DNA of 64,000 bases, taken from positions 1 through 64,000 of the forward strand of contig JAKSJQ010000003.1 in NCBI GenBank assembly GCA_024402115.1. The letters run 5' to 3'. The notes beneath the pieces are model-generated. The model made no database searches. It was given only the letters and a program-made list of their open reading frames with translations, and had not been told where the DNA came from. The translations under genes were made by a program, and so were the position numbers. This stretch comes from Bacteroidales bacterium (lineage in GTDB: Bacteria; Bacteroidota; Bacteroidia; Bacteroidales; UBA932). Below, one piece after another: positions 1-8,927 of the stretch (within the stretch, counting starts at the first letter, position 1; every line of letters starts with the position of its first letter).

Positions 1-2228
1 GCTTCAGCTCCCTGCCTGTATTCTACCCTGATCTTGCTGCCTGTCGGAACTTCGATATGGCTCGGTGCTATCCTGTCGACCGCCTGCTGCTGATCGTAGT
101 CAAGCAGCGACCATATAACCTCGCAGAGGTCCATCTTCTTGAGCTCGGCAGCACTTGTCGCTTTCCCAATGAAGAGAGGAATCCACTCCGAGCCCCTTTC
201 CAGTAGGGCTTCCGTGCTCATGTCCGGGAGCTCAAGTTCCGAATGCCATTGTGACACGGTCGCGATGCGTCTCTGCATGTCCTGGACCTTGTCGGAGAAG
301 TCGAACATGCTCAGTCCCTCCTTTGGCGCGGCTTCGCAGATTATCTTGACCGCAGCATCGCGGAAGCCATCGCTGATGGTCTTTGACTCCACGAGTAGGT
401 TTCCGAGCCTGAGCTCATGCTGGGCCACTACTGCTCCCTTGCGTGTGTCCCACCTGACATTGTCGCGCTCCCGCATCATGTTCCTGATGTCGGAAGGCTC
501 GAGCGGAGCTGCGAGAAATATGCGTCCTACGCCGCCTGGGCGGGCATTCATGCTTGCGACAGCTATCCATTCATGGGCATTAAGCGAATCGGAAATCTCG
601 ATCGAAGCAAGTTCTCCGGAAGAGAGCGTATACTTGCCGCAACCGTCCGTATGTGCCTTTCCGATGCGCTCGGGATACGCCGCCGCAATGAGTGCTCCGA
701 TCTCGTGCTGGTCGGCCGAGCCGTTGTCCTCCGATGCCTTCACCATGGACCTGTATTGTTCGGCGACCTTGATTATCCTTGTCCATGCACGACCTCCGCC
801 ATGACGGGCACGGACCGCGCGGAGTTCCTCTATCCTTGTGCAGATGTCCGAATCGCTGCCGGACATCGGGTCCTTCTCCTCGAGCAGCGCAGCGATGTCG
901 GCTGCGAGTGCCTTGCTTGCGTTGCTCCCGGCGTGCACTAGCATCTGTGCGATGCGCGGATGGCAGGGGAGAGCGGCAAGCTTCCTTCCGTGCGGGGTGA
1001 TGACCCCATTGTCGTCAAGCGCGCCCAATTCTTTCAGCAATGAGCTCGCCTGAGCTATGTGCAAGGCCGGTGGAGGTGTGAGCCATGGAAGGTCCATAGG
1101 GTCGCTTCCTCCCCATGCTGCAATGTCCAGGACCATGGGTGCGAGATCGGCCTCCAATATCTCCGGGACACGGTTCTCGGCCATCAGGACCTCGCTTCCT
1201 TTGCTCCACAGGCGGTAACATCTTCCTTCGGAGACTCGACCTGCGCGGCCGCTTCTCTGTGCGGCCATGTCCTTGCTGATTCGCACGGTCTCGAGGTGGC
1301 TGAGTCCGCTCATCTGGTCATGGACCATCTTCTTGCAGAGTCCCGAATCGACCACGGTGCGAACGCCCTCGATGGTGAGCGAAGTCTCCGCAACGGGCGT
1401 CGCGAGCACTACCTTTCTTTCGCCGGGACGGCTCGGTGCAATTGCTTCCTGCTGCTCCTTCTGCGCCAGCATTCCGTACAACGGCATTATCCTCGTATTC
1501 TCTCCGCCTGCGCCTTCGAGCAGTTCGGCGCATTTGCGTATCTCGGCCTCTCCTGGGAGGAAGGCGAGCACATCACCGTCATTCTCCCTCAGCGCGATCC
1601 TGACGCTGTGGCTGACTTTCTCCGCGACATTGAATCCGTCGGTCGTGTCGTTCGTGTAGAGATTTTCGACTGGGAACATCCTGCCGTCGCTCTCGACAAG
1701 CGAAGCCCCGAGCGCGGAGCAGATGCTGGCAGTGTCGATAGTCGCGGACATCACGAGTATCTTGAGCTCCGGTCTTACCACAGCCTGAGATTCCCTGGTC
1801 AGGGCAAGGGCGACGTCACTGGCGAGATTCCTTTCGTGATACTCGTCGAATATCACGACAGAGACGCCCTCGAGGAAGGGGTCAGAGACCAACATCCTCG
1901 TCAGAATTCCCTCTGTGAGTACCTCTATGCGTGTTTCCGACGAGACCTTGCTCTCGAATCGGATTCTGTATCCTACAGTCTTGCCGACGGGTTCGCCGAT
2001 CATGGATGCCATCCTTTCCGCAATCTGACGCGCAGCAAGGCGTCGGGGCTCGAGCATCAGTATCCTGCCTTCGAAGGAATTCGCGATGAGCAGCGGGAGA
2101 AGGGTTGACTTTCCGGCTCCGGGAGGCGCAGTAAGGACAAGGCAAGAGGATGACGCCAGCTTCTTGCTGACCTCATCAGAGACTGCCGCGACGGGCAGAT
2201 CCATGCCTTTCTGAATCTTGATTTCCAT
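1..2228 (-). CDS. hrpB: ATP-dependent helicase HrpB, 3'-truncated by window edge
   Basis: Superfamily 2 DEAH/RHA-type NTP-dependent helicase of the HrpB family; its cellular role is poorly defined. The gene reads leftward from ATG at 2228, and 742 codons are present of roughly 820 expected, so only the C-terminal end is missing. Visible motifs are Walker A APPGAGKST (residues 34-42), the DEAH-box variant DEYH, motif III MSATID and motif VI QRSGRAGR. The HrpB-specific C-terminal region follows (LPWLTPPP further upstream, then the VPTGSKIRVEY stretch close to the edge). Upstream 2229-2360 is intergenic. The family call is firm; the exact biological role is not shown by the sequence. Confidence 0.93.
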   Translation of the reverse strand, partial: MEIKIQKGMDLPVAAVSDEVSKKLASSSCLVLTAPPGAGKSTLLPLLIANSFEGRILMLEPRRLAARQIAERMASMIGEPVGKTVGYRIRFESKVSSETRIEVLTEGILTRMLVSDPFLEGVSVVIFDEYHERNLASDVALALTRESQAVVRPELKILVMSATIDTASICSALGASLVESDGRMFPVENLYTNDTTDGFNVAEKVSHSVRIALRENDGDVLAFLPGEAEIRKCAELLEGAGGENTRIMPLYGMLAQKEQQEAIAPSRPGERKVVLATPVAETSLTIEGVRTVVDSGLCKKMVHDQMSGLSHLETVRISKDMAAQRSGRAGRVSEGRCYRLWSKGSEVLMAENRVPEILEADLAPMVLDIAAWGGSDPMDLPWLTPPPALHIAQASSLLKELGALDDNGVITPHGRKLAALPCHPRIAQMLVHAGSNASKALAADIAALLEEKDPMSGSDSDICTRIEELRAVRARHGGGRAWTRIIKVAEQYRSMVKASEDNGSADQHEIGALIAAAYPERIGKAHTDGCGKYTLSSGELASIEISDSLNAHEWIAVASMNARPGGVGRIFLAAPLEPSDIRNMMRERDNVRWDTRKGAVVAQHELRLGNLLVESKTISDGFRDAAVKIICEAAPKEGLSMFDFSDKVQDMQRRIATVSQWHSELELPDMSTEALLERGSEWIPLFIGKATSAAELKKMDLCEVIWSLLDYDQQQAVDRIAPSHIEVPTGSKIRVEYRQGAE

Positions 2229-2310
2229 TCTTCCTACGGGACTGCAAATTTAATAATCCCTGCGGACAAAATCTATCTGCCCGCGTTGGCCCTATTCAAT
2301 CAATTTTACA

Positions 2311-2318
2311 TATCTTTG
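2311..2318 (+). promoter_or_regulatory. Bacteroidota -7 box (TATCTTTG) of the exported-hydrolase operon
   Basis: TATCTTTG matches the Bacteroidota -7 consensus TAnnTTTG. A TTG at 2286-2288 lies 22 nt upstream as a possible -33 element. The gene at 2361 begins about 40 nt downstream. Confidence 0.55.
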
Positions 2319-2360
2319 TATGATATATATACCAAATACACAAACCTAATATTCACCGAT

Positions 2361-3332
2361 ATGAAAAGAATCATCATTGCAGCTCTCGCCCTCGTGGCAG
2401 CAGTTGCTTGCGGACCAAAGACTCAGCCTCTTGATCCAGAAGTAGTGGTAGGACCTTATACCATCACTAACTTCACCCAGAACGTCTACCACATCCAGGA
2501 TTACAATGACCAGAATCCTGCGGGTGAGGAATTCGATGCAGAGGGCAACAAGACCCATTTCAACAACTGCTCGGACATGTACCTCGTAGTAGGCGAGAAC
2601 GAAGCTCTCCTCATCGACCTCTCGAACTACATCAGGTGGGCTGACAACGCTGTCGAGTCTCTTCAGAGCCTCGTGGCAGATCGTATCGGTGACAAGCCTC
2701 TTACCATCACCTTCACCCACAACCACGGTGACCATACCGGAATGCTTCCTGCATTCATCGAGAACAAGGATGTCAAGTTCTCACTTCCAAGAATCGATTT
2801 CGAGAAGATGGTGGCAAGGTTCCCTGGCATCAACTATGAGCTCTATGACGACCTCAAGAAGTACGACCTCGGCGGCATCACACTCACAGCCGTCCTCGTA
2901 CCGGGCCACACCGCAGGTTCGATGGTGTTCTTCCTCGACGGTCAGGATATCCTCTTCACCGGTGACGCAGTGGGCTCAGGCCACGGAATCTGGCTCTATG
3001 ACGTGGAGACATTCAAGAACTATGTGGGCGGCTTCAAGCACCTCATGGAGTATATCAACAACCCTGCTAACGGCATCAACAAGGAGGCTCTCCGTCTCTA
3101 TGGCGGCCACTACTGGCAGAAGGACTGGTTCCCTGAGCTTGGCGACGACACATTCGCAATGCAGTATCTCTATGACATGGAGAAGCTCATCGCGCAGATC
3201 ATTGACGGCAGCGCATACACCGAGCCGTCGAACCTCGACCACCGCGTGATCGACACCTATTTCAGGAACGGTCAGGCAATCATCGCATGGAACGCTGAGT
3301 GCTGGGCACAGTACAGGGCTGAGAACGAATAA
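2361..3332 (+). CDS. Metallo-beta-lactamase-fold hydrolase, lipoprotein
   Basis: A 323-aa exported hydrolase of the MBL superfamily. The N-terminus is a lipoprotein signal (hydrophobic stretch ending AAVAC, Cys about residue 14). The zinc-binding signature HNHGDH lies near the end of the first third, followed by GHTAGS and the FTGDAVG strand that carries the bridging Asp. The ATG at 2361 is chosen over in-frame codons further upstream because it gives the clean signal peptide and lies downstream of the TATCTTTG box. It is first of three same-strand genes for exported hydrolases (gaps of 20 and 6 nt). Substrate cannot be told from sequence; the fold is shared by lactamases, glyoxalases and lactonases. 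Confidence 0.9.
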   Translation: MKRIIIAALALVAAVACGPKTQPLDPEVVVGPYTITNFTQNVYHIQDYNDQNPAGEEFDAEGNKTHFNNCSDMYLVVGENEALLIDLSNYIRWADNAVESLQSLVADRIGDKPLTITFTHNHGDHTGMLPAFIENKDVKFSLPRIDFEKMVARFPGINYELYDDLKKYDLGGITLTAVLVPGHTAGSMVFFLDGQDILFTGDAVGSGHGIWLYDVETFKNYVGGFKHLMEYINNPANGINKEALRLYGGHYWQKDWFPELGDDTFAMQYLYDMEKLIAQIIDGSAYTEPSNLDHRVIDTYFRNGQAIIAWNAECWAQYRAENE

Positions 3333-3352
3333 TCATCTTACAGTCGTTATTT

Positions 3353-4018
3353 GTGAAAGCTGGTGTAAGTCTCGCCGCAATTCCGATATTGCTCCTTTCT
3401 TGTGTTCAGTATGATCCTGGACTCAAGGAAGGAGATCTTATATTCGTCGGAATACCATCGGACCGCGAATCAGTGTCTGGTTCCATGTCCGAGGCCATCA
3501 GCGACGCGACCGGCGACGGGAAGCTCAACTTCATCCATGTTGCCATTGTTGACATGGACGAGGATGGAGCATGGGTGATAGATGCGACGACCGAGCACGG
3601 TGTCGACCGTCACCCTATGAGCGTATTCCTGGACGACTTTACCCTGGAGGACGGCACATATCCGACCTTCGTGGTGAAGAGACTGAAAGGTGATCATGAC
3701 ATTGACCTATACCTGGACAATGCCCGTTCTTTCTGCGGTAGAAGCTACAACCTGAGCTTCTTGCCTGACGACAGTGCTCTCTACTGCTCGGAACTCGTCC
3801 GGGACAGCTATGTGACCGAGAAGGGAGACACGCTGTTCGGCACGGTCCCTATGAATTTCAAGGGGCCGGATGGGGAATACCCCGCTTATTGGAAAGAACT
3901 GTTTGAAAAGTTGGGTAAGCCTATACCGCAAGGCTATCCCGGAACCAATCCTCAGGACATGTCCGCAGAGGCAATACTTGAAACCGTCGACGTAGACATC
4001 ACCAGACAATCCAAATAA
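3353..4018 (+). CDS. Permuted papain-like (YiiX/DUF830-type) amidase, lipoprotein
   Basis: A 221-aa protein starting at GTG 3353, with a short lipoprotein signal ending LLLSC. It resembles the circularly permuted NlpC/P60-papain fold (YiiX family). GDLIFVG opens the domain, the His lies in FIHVAIVD, and the catalytic Cys in LYCSELV comes after it, which is the permuted order. Family members hydrolyse amide or ester bonds, often in cell-wall peptides or lipids. It sits 20 nt after the MBL gene and 6 nt before the esterase, so the three are probably co-transcribed. No ATG start keeps the signal peptide, hence the GTG call. Confidence 0.8.
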   Translation: MKAGVSLAAIPILLLSCVQYDPGLKEGDLIFVGIPSDRESVSGSMSEAISDATGDGKLNFIHVAIVDMDEDGAWVIDATTEHGVDRHPMSVFLDDFTLEDGTYPTFVVKRLKGDHDIDLYLDNARSFCGRSYNLSFLPDDSALYCSELVRDSYVTEKGDTLFGTVPMNFKGPDGEYPAYWKELFEKLGKPIPQGYPGTNPQDMSAEAILETVDVDITRQSK

Positions 4019-4024
4019 ACGTAT

Positions 4025-5599
4025 ATGAAGAAGACTTTATCATTCTTCGCGGCAGCTGCTGCGACAATCATGGCAATCTCTTGCCAGCCAAGCGATCCGT
4101 CCATCGTGAAGACCAAGGACGGACTCGTGCAGGGACACATGGAGAAGGGAACCCTCGCATTCAAGGGCATCCCTTATGCCGAGATCGAAAGGTTCATGGC
4201 TCCTAAGCCTGTGACTCCTTGGGACACCGTCATGGTGTGTGAGAATTGGGGACCTCAGGTAATGCAGAACACCGGCAGGGAGCTTCCTCCTGAGCTCATG
4301 AACGAGCAAGGCTCATGCGTCCTCAACGTGTGGACCACCGACACCAAGGCGAAGAAGCCTGTTATGCTCTGGATCCATGGCGGCGGATTCGATTCAGGTT
4401 CGTCCAACGGCAATCCTGGAATGGGACTCGCGAAGAAGGATGTCGTACTCGTCAGCCTCAACCATCGTCTCAATATCCTCGGTTTCCTCGACCTCAGCCA
4501 GTTCGGCGAGAAGTACAAGTATTCTGCAAATGCCGGTATGCTCGATATCGTGATGGCTCTCCAGTGGATCAAGGACAATATCCGCAACTTCGGCGGCGAT
4601 CCTGACAACGTGACCATCTTCGGTGAGTCAGGTGGCGGCGGAAAGGTCGGTACCCTCATGTGCATGCCTTCTGCGAAGGGCCTCTTCCACAAGGCCATCA
4701 TCATGTCCGGAACCATACTCAACATCAATGAGAAGGACATGACCGAGGCTCTCGGTGCAGCAGTGCTCGAGGAACTCGGAATCGCTCCTGAGGATGTGGA
4801 CAAGATTGCTGACGTGCCATATCGTGAGCTCTATGACGCAGGTCAGAGGGCTATGGCAAACAGCATCGGAAGACGTACTCCTGGTACTCCTATGATGTGG
4901 GGCTTCGGTCCTGTTCCGGACGGAGAGACTCTTCTCCAGCAGCCTTTCCAGGACAATCTCGCAGCCATCTCGTCAGACGTTCCACTCATGATCGGAACCA
5001 CCTTCAACGAGCTTCAGAGGTCTATCTATAACATGGAGGGCGAACTTTCATTCGAGGATGCGAAGCCAATGCTCGAGCCTGTGTTCGGCGGTCTTACCGA
5101 CGAGCTCATCTCCGAGTTCCAGAAGGCTTACCCAGGTTGGACCGCAAAGGACCTCGTGTCAATGGACCGCATGTTCCGTCCTAAGACCATCATCTGCGCT
5201 GACGCTATCACCAAGGAGAGGAACGCTGACACATGGATGTACATGTTCGACTGGAAGTCTCCTGTCAGCGGTGCATCGGTACACGGCAACGAGCTTGCCT
5301 TCTGCTTCAATACTCTCCACCTCGCACCTGGCCAGAATCCGAACCCTACAGAGGCTGACCTCAAGCTCGCGGACATCATGAGCGAGTCATGGGCGAACTT
5401 CGCGAAGACAGGTGACCCTAACATCGCAGGACAGCCGCAGTGGCATCCATACACAGCCGAGAACGGAGAGCTCTTCGTATATGATTACGAGTGCGTGATC
5501 AAGAACAACTTCGACCGCAGGCTGCAGGAAATCATCAATGCATGCTGCTTCCGTCAGCTTGATGAGTTCAGGGCTTCGAGGGCAAACAAACTTCAGTAA
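4025..5599 (+). CDS. Type B carboxylesterase, lipoprotein
   Basis: A 524-aa alpha/beta hydrolase of the carboxylesterase type B family (para-nitrobenzyl-esterase/cholinesterase-like). Lipoprotein signal ending MAISC; oxyanion-hole loop WIHGGGFDSG; nucleophile elbow GESGGGG, where the second Gly replaces the usual Ala; acidic residue region GTTFNELQ; and catalytic His in SVHGNELAF. Length and motif order match the family. It is last in the three-gene operon of exported hydrolases. Natural substrates are unknown; ester-linked groups on plant or host compounds are plausible given the polysaccharide genes elsewhere in the window. Confidence 0.92.
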   Translation: MKKTLSFFAAAAATIMAISCQPSDPSIVKTKDGLVQGHMEKGTLAFKGIPYAEIERFMAPKPVTPWDTVMVCENWGPQVMQNTGRELPPELMNEQGSCVLNVWTTDTKAKKPVMLWIHGGGFDSGSSNGNPGMGLAKKDVVLVSLNHRLNILGFLDLSQFGEKYKYSANAGMLDIVMALQWIKDNIRNFGGDPDNVTIFGESGGGGKVGTLMCMPSAKGLFHKAIIMSGTILNINEKDMTEALGAAVLEELGIAPEDVDKIADVPYRELYDAGQRAMANSIGRRTPGTPMMWGFGPVPDGETLLQQPFQDNLAAISSDVPLMIGTTFNELQRSIYNMEGELSFEDAKPMLEPVFGGLTDELISEFQKAYPGWTAKDLVSMDRMFRPKTIICADAITKERNADTWMYMFDWKSPVSGASVHGNELAFCFNTLHLAPGQNPNPTEADLKLADIMSESWANFAKTGDPNIAGQPQWHPYTAENGELFVYDYECVIKNNFDRRLQEIINACCFRQLDEFRASRANKLQ

Positions 5600-5614
5600 A
5601 AAATCTCCTGAACT

Positions 5615-5639
5615 CTTGATTTTTTGAAAGAGAATCAAG
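5615..5639. repeat. Inverted repeat CTTGATT / AATCAAG over the trp leader promoter
   Basis: CTTGATT (5615-5621) and AATCAAG (5633-5639) are perfect 7-nt arms 11 nt apart. They cover the candidate -33 TTG and touch the -7 box, so they could be an operator. They could also form an RNA hairpin ending the upstream operon, although no T run follows. Confidence 0.4.
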
Positions 5640-5646
5640 ATATTTG
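5616..5646 (+). promoter_or_regulatory. Candidate promoter of trp leader-trpB2
   Basis: TTG at 5616-5618, 20 nt, then GATATTTG at 5639-5646, one mismatch from TAnnTTTG. Transcription would begin within a few bases of the leader ATG at 5653, so the leader peptide may be leaderless or nearly so. Confidence 0.5.
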
Positions 5647-5652
5647 CATTAC

Positions 5653-5706
5653 ATGAAGACAAGGAATAACAATTATTGGTGGTGGCGCCTGTTACAACTC
5701 AAGTAG
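5653..5706 (+). CDS. trpL: Tryptophan leader peptide (17 aa, three consecutive Trp)
   Basis: A 17-codon ORF reading MKTRNNNYWWWRLLQLK, with three adjacent TGG codons at 5677-5685. It is followed 34 nt later by a perfect terminator and then by trpB2. This is the layout of ribosome-mediated attenuation: when charged tRNA-Trp is scarce the ribosome stalls on the Trp codons and downstream RNA folding changes. Leader peptides of this kind are known for trp genes, and a Bacteroid-trp RNA motif has been described in the phylum, as I recall. The antiterminator pairing was not resolved by eye. Confidence 0.88.
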   Translation: MKTRNNNYWWWRLLQLK

Positions 5707-5740
5707 TCGTAGGGGGTTTAAGCCAATATGTAATCATACA

Positions 5741-5778
5741 TGGAGCTCAGACGTAATACGACTGAGCTCCATTTTTTT
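5741..5778 (+). terminator. Attenuator terminator before trpB2
   Basis: Perfect 10-bp stem TGGAGCTCAG (5741-5750) / CTGAGCTCCA (5762-5771), 11-nt loop, then seven T. It ends 46 nt before trpB2. A small hairpin ATGTA-atca-TACAT directly precedes it. Confidence 0.9.
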
Positions 5779-5824
5779 GAAATAAATTATCAACTATATA
5801 ATAACAACTTAATAACTTATCGAA

Positions 5825-7198
5825 ATGGAAGAGAAAATTCCTTACAAGATCTACCTCTCTGAGGACGAACTCCCAAAGCAGTGGTATAATGTCCGCGCTG
5901 ACATGAAGGTTAAGCCTGCACCACTTCTCAATCCTGGTACCCTCCAGCCGCTTACTCTCGAGGACCTCAATCCTATTTTCTGCGAGGAACTCAACAAGCA
6001 GGAGCTTGACAACGACACCAAGTATTTCGACATTCCTGAGGAGATACTTTCTTTCTACAAGATGTATCGTCCTTCACCACTCGTAAGAGCATACTTCCTC
6101 GAGAAGGCTCTCGGCACTCCAGCCAAGATCTACTACAAGTTCGAGGGAAACAACACTTCAGGTAGCCATAAGCTCAATTCAGCTATCGCTCAGGCATACT
6201 ATGCTAAGAAGCAGGGCCTCAAGGGTGTGACCACAGAGACCGGAGCCGGCCAGTGGGGTACCGCACTCAGCATGGCATCTACCTACTTCGGACTCGACTG
6301 CAAGGTCTTCATGGTAAAGTGCTCTTATGAGCAGAAGCCTTTCCGTCGCGAGGTAATGCGTACCTTCGGCGCATCAGTTACTCCTTCACCTAGCAACACT
6401 ACCAACGTAGGTCGCAAGATTCTCGAGGAGCATCCTGGTACCACCGGTAGCCTTGGTTGCGCAATCTCAGAGGCTGTTGAGGCAGCTGTTACCAACGAGG
6501 GTTACAGGTATGTTCTCGGTTCTGTGCTCAACCAGGTTCTCCTTCACCAGACAGTGATCGGCCAGGAGGTTCAGACCGCACTCAAGAAGTATGGCATTAA
6601 GCCAGACATCCTCATCGGATGTACCGGTGGTGGATCTAACCTCGGTGGTTTCGCAACTCCTTTCATCGGTGAGATGCTCCGCGGAGAGGCTGACTACAAG
6701 ATCATCGCTGCAGAGCCTGCATCTTGCCCAAGCTTCACCAAGGGTAAGTTCGCATACGACTTCGCCGACACAGGACGTATCTGCCCGCTCGCTAAGATGT
6801 ACACTCTCGGCAGCCAGTTCATCCCTTCAGCAAACCACGCAGGTGGTCTCCGCTTCCACGGTATGAGCACCATCCTCTCTCAGCTCTATCATGACGGTCT
6901 CTTCGAGTGCCGTGCAGTCGAGCAGACTGAGGTCTTCAAGGCAGCCGTTACCTTCGCTCGCGCAGAGGGTACCCTTCCTGCTCCTGAGAGCAGCCACGCT
7001 ATCAAGATCGCCATCGACGAGGCTCTCAAGTGCAAGGAGACTGGCGAGGCTAAGACCATCGTCTTCAACCTCTCAGGTACCGGTTACTTCGACCTCGTTG
7101 CATACGAGAGGTACAACTCTGGTACTATGGACGACGTGATCCCTACAGACGAGGAACTCGAGAAGTATTTCGCAATGCTTCCTAAGGTAGAGGAATAA
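5825..7198 (+). CDS. trpB2: Tryptophan synthase beta-like enzyme, TrpB2 type
   Basis: A 457-aa pyridoxal-phosphate fold-type II enzyme that condenses indole and serine to tryptophan. The length, the long N-terminal segment (YNVRADMKVKPAPLLNP) and the sequence RPSPLVRAYFLE fit the TrpB2 subfamily rather than the ~400-aa TrpB1. The PLP lysine is in SGSHKLNSA, the phosphate-binding loop is CTGGGSN, and TETGAGQWG is the usual active-site segment. No trpA or other trp gene is adjacent, and TrpB2 enzymes are thought to scavenge free indole. The Trp leader and terminator upstream place it under tryptophan control. Confidence 0.93.
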   Translation: MEEKIPYKIYLSEDELPKQWYNVRADMKVKPAPLLNPGTLQPLTLEDLNPIFCEELNKQELDNDTKYFDIPEEILSFYKMYRPSPLVRAYFLEKALGTPAKIYYKFEGNNTSGSHKLNSAIAQAYYAKKQGLKGVTTETGAGQWGTALSMASTYFGLDCKVFMVKCSYEQKPFRREVMRTFGASVTPSPSNTTNVGRKILEEHPGTTGSLGCAISEAVEAAVTNEGYRYVLGSVLNQVLLHQTVIGQEVQTALKKYGIKPDILIGCTGGGSNLGGFATPFIGEMLRGEADYKIIAAEPASCPSFTKGKFAYDFADTGRICPLAKMYTLGSQFIPSANHAGGLRFHGMSTILSQLYHDGLFECRAVEQTEVFKAAVTFARAEGTLPAPESSHAIKIAIDEALKCKETGEAKTIVFNLSGTGYFDLVAYERYNSGTMDDVIPTDEELEKYFAMLPKVEE

Positions 7199-7220
7199 TC
7201 AATACTCCGATATAAAAGGT

Positions 7221-7260
7221 TGACTCCCGGTAACTTCACAGCTGCCGGGAGTCATTTTTT
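7221..7260. terminator. Terminator between convergent trpB2 and pyrG
   Basis: Stem TGACTCCCGG (7221-7230) / CCGGGAGTCA (7245-7254) followed by six T on the + strand. It sits between two convergent genes and may also serve the leftward operon. Confidence 0.85.
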
Positions 7261-7310
7261 AAGTATTGGAACTATGTTGGAGAAATTAGGCTTGCGCCTT
7301 CTCTTTTCTC

Positions 7311-8903
7311 TTATTCTGAAATAGTCTTCACGAACGACATGAACAGAGGGTGTGGATTGAGCACGGAAGTAGAGTATTCCGGATGGAACTGTCCTCCGAT
7401 GTACCACTTGTGTTCAGGGATTTCGACTACCTCGACAAGGCCGGTCTCCGGGTTCGTGCCGACGCACTTCATGCCCGCGGCCTCGAATTTCTCGAGGAAT
7501 GAGCCGTTGAACTCATATCTGTGGCGATGACGCTCCCTGATGAGCTCAGCTCCGTATATCTCCCTGGTTCTGCTGCCTTCCTTAAGCTCGCAGGAATATG
7601 CACCGAGCCTCATCGTTCCTCCCATCTCGGTGAGGTTCTTCTGATCTTCCATTATGTCGATCACGTTGTGGGTGGTCTCGTTGTCGAACTCCCTGCTGTT
7701 CGCATCCTCCATGTGGAGCACGTTGCGGGCGAAATTGATCACCATCATCTGCATTCCGAGGCAGATTCCGAAGGTAGGGATGTTGTTGACCCTTGTATAC
7801 TCTGCAGCGATGATCTTTCCCTCAATGCCTCGCGTTCCGAAGCCAGGGCAGATCACGATGCCGTCGATTCCTGAGAGCATGCCCGCAATGTTGTCCTTTG
7901 TGATCTTCTCGCTGTTCACGAACTCTACCTTGACCTTGCAGCCGTTGTAGATTCCGGCGATGATAAGACTCTCCCTGATGCTCTTGTATGCGTCCTGGAG
8001 ATCGTATTTGCCCACGAGGCCGACCTTGACCTGCTTCTTGGCGCTGTGCATCCTTTCCACGAAGTCGTACCATCCGTGCATGTCTGTCTCCTCTGCGGCA
8101 GGAATGTCCATCTTCCTGAGTATGGCCTTGTCGAGGCCCTGATTGAGCATGTTGATAGGAACGTCGTAGATGCTCGGCAGGTCTTCGCTCTGGATTACGC
8201 AGTCCTGGTCCACGTTACAGAAGGACGCCACCTTCGTGAGCAGGCCGTCCTCGAGATGAACCTCGGTGCGAAGTACGAGAATCTCCGGTTGGATACCCAT
8301 ACCCTGCAGCTCCTTGACCGAATGCTGGGTTGGTTTGGTCTTGAGCTCACCGGCTGCCTTGAGATAAGGGATATAGGTGAGGTGCAGGTTCACGCAGCGC
8401 TTGCCGAGCTCCCATCTGAGCTGACGGATAGCCTCCATGAAAGGTGCGCTCTCTATGTCTCCGATGGTACCGCCGACCTCGATGATGATGAAGTCGTACT
8501 TCACTGGATCGTCGACCCTGAGCATCCTCCTCTTGATCTCGTCGGTGATATGAGGCACCACCTGGATGGTCTTTCCGAGGTAGTCGCCGCGTCGCTCCTT
8601 GTCGATCACGGACTTGTAGATTCGTCCGGTGGTGATGGAATTGCCGCGGGTGGTGCGTATTCCGGTGAAGCGCTCATAATGTCCGAGGTCCAGGTCTGTC
8701 TCCATTCCGTCCTCGGTCACATAGCACTCTCCATGCTCATAAGGATTGAGCGTACCTGGGTCGATATTGATGTATGGGTCGAACTTCTGGATGGTGATCC
8801 TATAACCACGGGCCTGCAGGAGCTTTCCTACCGACGCCGAAATGATTCCCTTTCCCAGCGATGAAACTACACCGCCCGTTACGAAGATGTACCTTGTTTC
8901 CAT
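7311..8903 (-). CDS. pyrG: CTP synthase
   Basis: A 530-aa cytosolic enzyme converting UTP to CTP with ATP and glutamine. The N-terminal synthetase domain starts YIFVTGGVVSSLGKG; the C-terminal class I glutamine amidotransferase has the nucleophile Cys in GICLGMQ and the catalytic pair HPE in QFHPEYS. Full length for the family. It is last in the leftward purF-carA-carB-pyrG operon, 24 nt after carB. Like the other three genes it uses glutamine, so it would share control from the attenuator at 15.2 kb unless internal promoters exist; none is obvious in the gap. Confidence 0.97.
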   Translation of the reverse strand: METRYIFVTGGVVSSLGKGIISASVGKLLQARGYRITIQKFDPYINIDPGTLNPYEHGECYVTEDGMETDLDLGHYERFTGIRTTRGNSITTGRIYKSVIDKERRGDYLGKTIQVVPHITDEIKRRMLRVDDPVKYDFIIIEVGGTIGDIESAPFMEAIRQLRWELGKRCVNLHLTYIPYLKAAGELKTKPTQHSVKELQGMGIQPEILVLRTEVHLEDGLLTKVASFCNVDQDCVIQSEDLPSIYDVPINMLNQGLDKAILRKMDIPAAEETDMHGWYDFVERMHSAKKQVKVGLVGKYDLQDAYKSIRESLIIAGIYNGCKVKVEFVNSEKITKDNIAGMLSGIDGIVICPGFGTRGIEGKIIAAEYTRVNNIPTFGICLGMQMMVINFARNVLHMEDANSREFDNETTHNVIDIMEDQKNLTEMGGTMRLGAYSCELKEGSRTREIYGAELIRERHRHRYEFNGSFLEKFEAAGMKCVGTNPETGLVEVVEIPEHKWYIGGQFHPEYSTSVLNPHPLFMSFVKTISE

Positions 8904-8927
8904 ATTATGACTGCTTCTTTTTCGTTT

